Assembly: GCA_027605045.1 (NCBI GenBank) | Contig: JAQFWX010000077.1 | Location: 62,001 to 126,000 of the forward strand | DNA: 64,000 bases | From: Phallus indusiatus | Taxonomy: Eukaryota; Basidiomycota; Agaricomycetes; Phallales; Phallaceae | Direction: 5' to 3' | In this document: positions 56,865 through 64,000 of the stretch, piece after piece | Position numbering within the stretch: position 1 is the first letter of the stretch | Layout of the letters: each line of letters starts with the position of its first letter | Translations under genes and position numbers: made by a program | The notes under the pieces: model-generated | The model's input: only the letters and a program-made list of their open reading frames with translations | What the model was told of the DNA's origin: nothing | Database searches by the model: none

Positions 56865-58226
56865 TCATTTACGCGTCGTGCGGAGACGCGGCAATTTCCC
56901 TAATTGGGTAACCCCGCGTAATTGGAGATACTCATCCAATGCCTGCAAGTCTTTGCAGTGTTCGTACGGCTCCCAGGTCGTATCGCCTAGCGTCCATTGC
57001 ACTAGGAACTCGATGTCCGTGTCTTTAGACCCAGTCCAGCGATGGGCTAGTAGTTCATCTACATGCCATTCGGCATTGTCCGGTTGTCCAAAGTCGTACG
57101 CCGTTAATGACTCACGACGTGGAAATCTATCGTCATCATTGGCGATATGTGGTTTCACTAAGTCCACGTGGAATATTGGATTTATCCTACGCTTCTTCAA
57201 CTCGTCAGGCAAGTCGAGTTTGACGTTAATATTGTCTTTGACTGACAATACTTTGTAAGGACCGACGTAACGCGGTACCAACTTACTGGATCTACCCTTT
57301 GGTAGAGATATGTTCTTCGTAGAAAGGTACACGAGGTCACCCTCTTTATAGACAGGCGCATCTCGTCTGTGAGTGTCCGCATGCATGGTTTGTTTCACGC
57401 GACTCGCGATTATGGCATCGTGTGCGGCCATAAGATTCCATTTCGCTTGTAATGCGAATTGCTTCACACCATTGAACTTGGTGTCGGTGTTGAGCTGTCG
57501 CCCTAGTGCAGGGGTGTATCCGTAGTTAAGTTCGAATGGCGTGAACTTAGTCGTTTCACTCGTGCTACTGTTCAGTGCGAATTCCGCCATCGGGATACGT
57601 TCAGCCCAATCCTTTTGGTCATTATCTATTATAGAACGTAATACTTGTCCTATGGAGCGGTTCGCCCGCTCTGTTGCTCCATCCGTCTGTGGATGGAATG
57701 AAGTGGACATGAGGAGTTTTGTCCCTATTAGTCGCTGTAGTTCTTTCCAGAATTTCGCGGTGAATCTGGTATCTCTATCACTGACGATAGAAGCTGGCAC
57801 GCCATGATGCCTAACTACACCTTCGAAGTACAGGTGTGCTGCGCTTTTCGCAGTTAGCTTCGTGGTGGTGGGCATGAGTCTCACCATTGACGTTAATCTG
57901 TCAATTATGACTAGTAAGAAGTCGTGTCCTTTCGATACTGGTAATGGGCCTATAAAGTCCATTCCGACTGATTCCCATGGTTTATTGGGAATGGGTAGCG
58001 TCTTCAGTAGACCGCTAGGATGTCTATTGTCATCCTTATTCGTTTGACATTTACCGCACGATTTGCAGTATTCTTCGATGTCCTCTGCCATCGTTCTCCA
58101 CCAATACACTTGTCTAATGTATTGCGACGTTTTATAGCGTCCAAAGTGTCCCACAATTTCGTGTGCTTCACTAATTATGATCTCTACCAGCTTCCTCCCT
58201 GGTAAAATAAGTGATGGGGTATGCAA
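56865..58226 (-). CDS. Integrase and chromodomain of the Ty3/gypsy element
   Basis: Zinc-binding HHCC domain (AHEIVGHFGRYKTSQY, YCKSCGKCQ), then the catalytic core with the three acidic residues in MDFIGPLPV, IVSDRDTRF and GATERANRSIG. The GPY/F-like part (FELNYGYTP; YVGPYKVLSV) comes next. A C-terminal chromodomain (WHVDELLAHRWTG, EFLVQWTLGDTTWEPYEH) may guide insertion to heterochromatin. The frame opens at 58226, overlapping the end of the RT frame. Upstream continuity would require a one-base correction near 58210. The domain itself is intact. Confidence 0.93.
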   Translation of the reverse strand: MHTPSLILPGRKLVEIIISEAHEIVGHFGRYKTSQYIRQVYWWRTMAEDIEEYCKSCGKCQTNKDDNRHPSGLLKTLPIPNKPWESVGMDFIGPLPVSKGHDFLLVIIDRLTSMVRLMPTTTKLTAKSAAHLYFEGVVRHHGVPASIVSDRDTRFTAKFWKELQRLIGTKLLMSTSFHPQTDGATERANRSIGQVLRSIIDNDQKDWAERIPMAEFALNSSTSETTKFTPFELNYGYTPALGRQLNTDTKFNGVKQFALQAKWNLMAAHDAIIASRVKQTMHADTHRRDAPVYKEGDLVYLSTKNISLPKGRSSKLVPRYVGPYKVLSVKDNINVKLDLPDELKKRRINPIFHVDLVKPHIANDDDRFPRRESLTAYDFGQPDNAEWHVDELLAHRWTGSKDTDIEFLVQWTLGDTTWEPYEHCKDLQALDEYLQLRGVTQLGKLPRLRTTRK

Positions 58227-59967
58227 ACCACGTCACGGGAAAACTGATTCTTCGTGTATAGTAGCTGGTTTTTCATCCCAAACCCTTTGTATGCATCAGG
58301 GTTTTCTAACACTTTCTTCAGTGTTGTGTCGTCCTTATAGCCGCTCTTTATCAGATCAGCTAATCCTTCAAAGCCTTCGATTTTGGCTTTAAGCGTTTTA
58401 CCGCTATGTTGTGCTGTGACTGCCAGTACATCTTCGTCGTCTGTATCCACTTCTTCGATGGACGCTGATCGTTGTTCAATGGATGCTTGTCCAGCCGTCT
58501 GTTGTTGGACTCTAGCTTTCGCCCGAGTGTTAATGCGTCTCGCCGCACTGATTCTGAGTTCGCTTTTCCTTTCAGGAGGTAGCTGATCCCCTGTTGGATC
58601 TAGTTTCACGTCGATGTTGACGTAGTTCTCAGGTGGGTGTATCTCGTTAGGTAGGTCATCCTCGAAGTATCTCGAGAGTCCATCTGCGACCGTATTGGTC
58701 TCACCTTTGATGTGAATCGTTTCGTAGTCGAAACGAGAGAGATACTCGTACCATCTCGCCTGTCTAGGCGACATACGGGGCTGTGTCTTGAAGTGTTTCA
58801 AGGCCTCGTTGTCCGTTACTAGGGTGAATTTACGACCTAGTAGTTTGTCTTCCCACTTATTCAGTGCTTCAAGTACTGCAATGAGCTCGTGCTCATGAGT
58901 CCGGTAGTTGTATTGTGCCGGAGTAAATTTCTTAGACATAAACCCTGCGGGTCTGCAGGTTTGCCACCTTGCGCCTTGACCATAGTACGCACCGACGCCA
59001 CACTTGGATCCATCGGTTACAAGCCAAATTGGCTCGTTGCTATCAGGATTGATAGGTTTAAGAACTGGGGCGTTCTTCGTCAACGCTTTGATTGCATTGA
59101 AACAGCGTTCTAGTGCCGGTGTCCACTCAAATTGCCTGTTGTTGTGGGTACATCCCGACAATGGGGAAGTGTAAGTAGCGACTCCCGGAAGGTAGGCGGC
59201 AACGTATTGCACCAGTCCTAAGAACTTCTGAACGTCGTTGAACGTACGTGGGGTTCTCCAATCGCGAATTTTATCCATTTTATCCATATCTGGGTGGATA
59301 CCATCGTCGTCGATGATGTGTCCTAGGCACTCCAATCGTTTGGAGTATAAGTCAACTTTCTTCTGACTTAGGTAAAGTTGTTCCTTCCTCAATCTCGAGA
59401 AGGCAATCTCCAGATGTTCCTGGTGTTGTTGGATCGTCATTGAGTAGACGAACACGTCGTCGATGTACGAGTGTATGTTTCTTCCGATGTGGTCCCGGAA
59501 TATATGGGTCATCAATCTCTGGAATGTCGAAGGCGCGTTGCAATCACCTTGTTGCATAACATGGCTTTTAAACGTGCCATATATCGTCGAGAACGTGGTC
59601 TTGTCCACGTCTTCCGGAGCAATTCTGACTTGCTCGTAAGCTTCCGTTAGGTCAATTTTCGACCTATACTTGTGTCTCGCCACGTCTTGGCGAATGGTCT
59701 CCTGGTCTGGAAACGGGGTCACGTCTTTCAACGTATTATCATTCTGCTGACGCAGGTCAAATACCGTGCGTAGTCCTGATAATGCCTTTTTAAACAGGCA
59801 TAGCATGAGGATGGCTTGCTGTGCGACAGTCGGTTCCCACCAACCTGCTTGCGTGTAGCGCTCTATTTTTTCAGCCAGCAGTGGCTTGAGGGCGTCTGGG
59901 CACTTCGGTAGTCTGTACCGGATAACCTTGTTAGGTTCTATTAATGGGATATGATGATTTACATCCC
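58184..59967 (-). CDS. Reverse transcriptase and RNase H of the Ty3/gypsy element
   Basis: The frame is open upstream of the first ATG and reads VNHHIPLIEPNKVIRYRLPK, as in related elements. RT motifs: DLTEAYEQVRI, QQGDCNAPSTFQRLM and the catalytic box SYIDDVFVYS. RNase H: LVTDGSKCGVGAYYGQG, HEHELIAVLEAL, TDNEALKHF, NTVADGLSR. A linker leads toward integrase and the frame ends at 58184. A one-base shift near 59966 separates it from the gag-protease frame and another near 58210 from integrase. The catalytic residues are all present. Confidence 0.93.
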
Positions 59968-62900
59968 TAAATGGAGGAGTCTATTCGGCACTGGCCCGAA
60001 TAAGTCGTTGTACTCCTCCTTCCAGTACTCGCGTAGCGCGGGTAGGTTCTCATCCTTAAGTTCCGGTACTCGGATCTTCCGTCTCACTGCTACTGCGTTA
60101 GACGTAGTGGTTATGGGGCGTGCTGATGCTATGGCTAAGCTTTCACTTAACTCGGTGGGCTCGTCCGTGGTGTTAGGTATTTCAGTGAACCGTTCCACTG
60201 GAGTGATTACTCCTCCATCCCGGGTGATTATTCCGTTGCCAAAATCCAGGCAGATGTCATACCTTTTCAGGAATGGTACGCCAATTATGACGTCGTAGTA
60301 GTCAATGTTGACTATATCAAAGTATTCTAATACACTAATATCCCCAAATTCTATTCGGGTATACGTTCCGTACTGTATTACGGACTTACTTCCTTTCACT
60401 GCGAGCTGCAGTGATACTGGCTTATCCAGTTTGAATGTCTTCGCTCCAGTCGTGAGCGAGAATGATGGTGACATTATCATGCCTTGACATCCACTGTCAA
60501 TCAAACAATGCGCTAATTGGCCGTTTACGAGCCAGTAACCCTCTAGAGGTTTTATTGATTCTTTATCACGCTTTGGAGCCCTTGACTTAGGTCTCATCGT
60601 GTGGTCATACAGGGGTTCTTCCTGTGACTTAATCGTCCCAATGGTGGACGAGCCTTGTTTGATAACAAGTAGTCTTCTTTCATCATAACCGTGGTCTTCG
60701 GTTATCACCATCATGTATGCGCCTGCTGCGTCTTCGTTCTCGTCCCACTCATAGTGGTCCCCTCCCCCGTAGTCCGCTGCTTCCGCGGTGTCTTGACCTT
60801 GTTCAGCGTCATCATACTGTGGGGATTCCTCCACTTCTAGTATGTTAACTCCCGTTTCTTCCTCTATAATTGCGTCGAGCAGCTCGTCCGCATCGTCTTC
60901 ATCTTCCTCCTCAACGTGCATTACATTAGCACGTACCTGTCCCTTTCTAGGGCATTGTGGTCTTAGGTGGCCAGTCTGTCCACATTCATAGCACTTCAGC
61001 ACAGTGCTACTGCTTCGGGCTTGCATTCCTGAGCTGACTGGTCGAGTTGTCGTGGTAGTCGACGCTCTCGCCGGCTTAGTCGTACTGCTCGTCGCTGGTC
61101 TTACAGCTAGCGCGTTGCTAGTTGTGGTCGTACGGGGAATAGTCCTCGTGGGTATACCGCTTGGTTTGATTTTAGCGCGGTAGTTGTTCTCTTGAGCTTG
61201 TCTGGCCAAGCTTGAATGGGTACCCGTTGATTTTACGGGTGTCTGACGTTGAGCTAGTATTGACTTATTATAGTCCCATGCTTGCTCTATGTCGTTCGCG
61301 GCTATGTACAGCCGTCGAATTGATGAGTTTTCGGCCAGGAATCCCCTCTTGGTGACTTCACTGCGAATTCTCTCATCAAGTCCTTCTAAGAACTTTCGTT
61401 TGAAGGTGTATCTGTCCGGTGGATGGACTAGACGTGCTGCGAATTTCAACAGTTCACTCATGTACCGGTGTACGCTCCTTGCACCTTGCTTCGCGTGATC
61501 GAAGTTATGTGCAGACTGGTTCTTGCTTGTAGGTGACAAGAACATATTGTGCATCCTTCGGAACAGTCTTACCAAGTCCCAACCCTTGGTTGAACGACCT
61601 CCTCGTTCTACGTGCTCCACAAACCATTCGTGTGCCTCTCCATCTAGTCGCATACCGACTACGGCTATATGTGCTTCGACGTACGCTGCGCCGAGTAGGT
61701 TATTCAGCCTCAACCATCTGAGGATAGAGGTCACGAACTTCTCAAAGTCTTCAGGCTTTGATGATCCGCTATACATAACAGATAATGGCATCTTTGCACC
61801 CGCTTTCGCAAGTGGGGACGCTGATACTACTACATCCTTGCACTCCTCTAGTGCTTCTTGCACCATGACAATTATCCCCTCGTCTTCCCGAACTCTTCTA
61901 AACCTCTTTGTGGGTTTATGTCTATCTTCTCGGTCATCAAATGGGGTTTCCCTCATTTCACGTTCGAAGTATCCGCGATCGTACGCTTCTTCTTCGTCGT
62001 CTGACGAGTCCTCGTCATCATAGTATTTGGGCATGAAGGGCCCAGCGTTACTCTCCGGTATATCTCGGAGGTCTTCTCTCATTTGCTCGTACTGATCCCT
62101 GGCAGATGTTGCTCTTCTTCTGGGTACAACCGGTGCTCTGGTTGTCGGGGACGTTGCAGGAGCGTGTGCTTGACCGGCGTTTGTTGGTGGGCCAGGATGT
62201 ACTGTTGACGGTCCTGGTTGCGCTGCAGTCTGAGCGGGCGCCGAGCGATTAGAGAGGTCTTGCTCAAAGATGATGCCAGGTCGTTGGCCAGCTTCCATTT
62301 CTCGGTTGCTTTTAGCCAGTTCAGTGCGTGCTGCTCGCACTTCCTGCAGGTCTTCCTGCATGTCGACATACGGTTCTTGCCTACTAACCTTCCCTTGTAA
62401 CGCAGTTGTGCGTTTGTCTAATGCTTCGGAACGTTTTTCCCGTGCCAGTTGCGCTGCCTCAGCGGCCATCCTTTCCAGGTCTTTCGCTGACTCTTCCAGC
62501 TCTGCAGCTGAAGGATTACTCTTATCACGCGGTCCTTGACCCGCGTTGACTCGTCTGGTAGATTGATCTTCCAGGTAGTCACGAGTTGTGTCAAGATCGG
62601 TGTTCCGGACAAATCCCGGATAATTCCGGACTACTACGAAACACGTAACAAAAGTACGGAGGAGTACGGAGAGAGGGACTTGGCTTCAGCTTGTGTGCTG
62701 CGCCCACTCGCCCAGCTTACGATATCCCTCAATTTCAGAGAACGAGGAAGTACGTAGCTAGTACGTTAAAGTACGACGTCGAGAACGTAACGTCGAACTA
62801 TAAGTCCAGGCCGTCAATGACGACTAAGACTTTAGATACGAGATAGTACGCAACGAGTACGAACTAGAGCTCGCGAGTACGGAGTGATAACTGAGGCGGT

Positions 62901-64000
62901 ACTAGAGACGGAAAGTAACTAATATTCAGACTGCCTTTTCCTAGTTAAAAAACTAGGATTTAAATACAAAAGAGTACGGACGAAAATGGGAATGTCAACG
63001 AGTACGGAACAAAGGGATTTAACATGAAAGAAGCAAGCGGAGATGTGAATCAGATGGATAGGACTTCTCGTCCCTTGTGGTGATGTGATATAAAAAAGGT
63101 TACCTTCACCAGGTACGGAATAAAGTACGGAGTTAAGTACGGAGATCGGGAATAGTAAACTACCGTAATAAGGTGGGAAGTTTACCGGAGTTCCGGATTT
63201 GGACTCCGGGTCACGCGGGACGTGACAAGTTGCCACGAACTCTGGTGGGGTACGTCGGCTGTTTCGACGTGATCTATCCAGCTCAGCTCGTCCTCTCTCT
63301 ATCTCTGCGGCTGCGTCATCTGCTGCTCGCGTGGGTCTGATGGGCGTGCTGGTCGCTGCTGGTTGTGCAGAAGGTAGGTCCTGTAACACTGAATGTAGTG
63401 TTTCCGCGTGTACCGTGTACTGTTGTGTGGGTTGACGTGTTATACCGGGGGTCGGTGCTGCCGATGGAGCTCTGGGCGTCGCTGGCAATGCTGGCGTGTT
63501 TGCCATTGTCTTGACCGTCGCCTGCGCGTTGTCCATTACTGGGGCCAGTATTGTCGTGCTGGTTCTATTGTCGTCTCGTGCACGACCTTTCCCTTTCACC
63601 GTTGTCCACGGTTCTTCTTCATCGGGTATTACGGCTGCATCTAGTCGTACTAACATATCACCGACGTCTTGTCCCGGTGTATCACCTCTTACGAGGTCAT
63701 GGATCATCCTTTTTGCATCCTCAATCATCTTACGTGGTAGGACTACCTCGTCTTTTCCGAGGTTGGACTTATGAGATCTGGTCGATTTCACTGATTCACC
63801 TGATTCGCTCCGCGCTGGTGAAGCTTGTCTCGATCCTTGTCTCGATCCTTGTCTAGATCGATTCGCGTGGTCCGCGACTAGTGTTTCAAACAATGCTGCA
63901 TCTATCACAACAGTATCACCTGCTCGTGCAGATGTGGATGGACCGCCTTCGGTAGGTGGTGGTTCGCCTACGTTCTTTTTTGACTTCTTGTTGCTTTTAG
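59959..64000 (-). CDS. Gag and protease of the Ty3/gypsy element, interrupted by a solo LTR
   Basis: Partial: open to the right window edge. The gag N-terminal half (63228-64000) is Ser/Arg/Pro-rich and ends RRTPPEFVAT. The 639-bp LTR 62589-63227 follows, and gag resumes in the same frame at 62583 (RDYLEDQSTRRV). Further on are a capsid-like region (EWFVEHVERGG, YMSELLKFAARLVHPPDRYT), the zinc knuckle CYECGQTGHLRPQC near 60950-61000, and the protease motif LIDSGCQG near 60490. The frame ends at 59959. Without the LTR and one target copy the frame is uninterrupted, so the insertion is secondary. Confidence 0.9.
62589..63227 (-). mobile_element. Solo LTR nested in gag (copy 2)
   Basis: Minus-strand orientation, starts TGTCACGTCCCGCGTGACC and ends GATCTTGACA, 639 bases, flanked by CAACT on the minus strand (63228-63232 and 62584-62588). 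Same family as 52232-52871, with substitutions and small indels, and unrelated to the 264-bp LTR of the host element. Confidence 0.93.

Larger units (their letters stand above)
54149..64000 (-). mobile_element. Ty3/gypsy chromovirus-type LTR retrotransposon, 5' end outside window
   Basis: Minus-strand order: gag, zinc knuckle, protease, reverse transcriptase, RNase H, integrase, chromodomain, then accessory ORFs, polypurine tract and 3' LTR. This order (RT before IN, chromodomain last) defines chromoviral Metaviridae. At least 9.85 kb long including a 639-bp nested solo LTR in gag. Apparent one-base shifts between protease/RT and RNase H/IN and the LTR insertion make this copy non-autonomous. 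Confidence 0.93.

Noticed and set aside
62589..63227. Interpretation as the 5' LTR of the Ty3/gypsy element
   Set aside because: Gag continues in frame on the far side, target duplications flank it, and the element's own 3' LTR (54149-54412) has a different sequence and length.
52232..63227. The two 640-bp repeats as a pair of LTRs bounding one element
   Set aside because: They are in opposite orientation and have different target duplications (GATGA and CAACT).
1..64000. CRISPR array or bacterial operon structure
   Set aside because: No regularly spaced repeats; spliceosomal introns, U2 snRNA and eukaryotic proteins show a nuclear fungal genome.

Overview
The window looks like a nuclear contig of a filamentous basidiomycete, most likely an agaricomycete. 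Genes are cut by many short GT-AG introns of about 50-70 nt. The conserved proteins are fungal: a GH18 chitinase, a Bsd2-type metal homeostasis protein, a basidiomycete-style PI-PLC and an F-box protein. A chromodomain Ty3/gypsy retrotransposon fills the right end. All assignments were made by reading the sequence; no database search was run.

Layout. 0.2-4.4 kb: a PI-PLC (minus) diverges from a secreted chitinase (plus). 5-8 kb: a poorly defined gene tail, an inverted repeat and a fragment of an unknown gene. 8.3-15 kb: a conserved block with RPN7 (26S proteasome lid), a C3HC/Rsm1 zinc-finger protein and an STK16/Env7-family kinase. 15.3-16.8 kb: three broken fragments, including a copy of the kinase's own first exon. 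17-38 kb: gene-poor, AT-rich sequence in which the only solid gene is an F-box protein (23.4-24.4 kb). 38.6-43.5 kb: three tandem, apparently intact paralogues of a fungal SAM-dependent methyltransferase-like family, each preceded by copies of a CGATCA..CGG motif. 45.6-47.3 kb: a BSD2/NDFIP-family membrane protein. 47.69 kb: a U2 snRNA gene with a TATA box. 48.1-49.9 kb: a very glutamine-rich protein. 50.2-51.8 kb: two poorly defined genes.

52-64 kb is a repeat nest. A 640-bp solo LTR (52232-52871, target duplication GATGA) sits in one copy of a small local duplication. A second LTR of the same family (62589-63227, duplication CAACT) is inserted inside the gag gene of a larger minus-strand chromovirus-type Ty3/gypsy element. 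That larger element has its own 264-bp 3' LTR at 54149-54412 and runs off the right edge. Its gag-protease, RT-RNase H and integrase-chromodomain frames are separated by apparent single-base shifts. Between the chromodomain and the 3' LTR, where retroviruses carry env, it holds accessory ORFs with no recognisable function. The element appears to have landed inside or beside an older multi-exon host gene whose exons remain at 53743-54109.

The parts that look least described are the methyltransferase triplication with its shared promoter repeats and the accessory ORFs of the nested retroelement.
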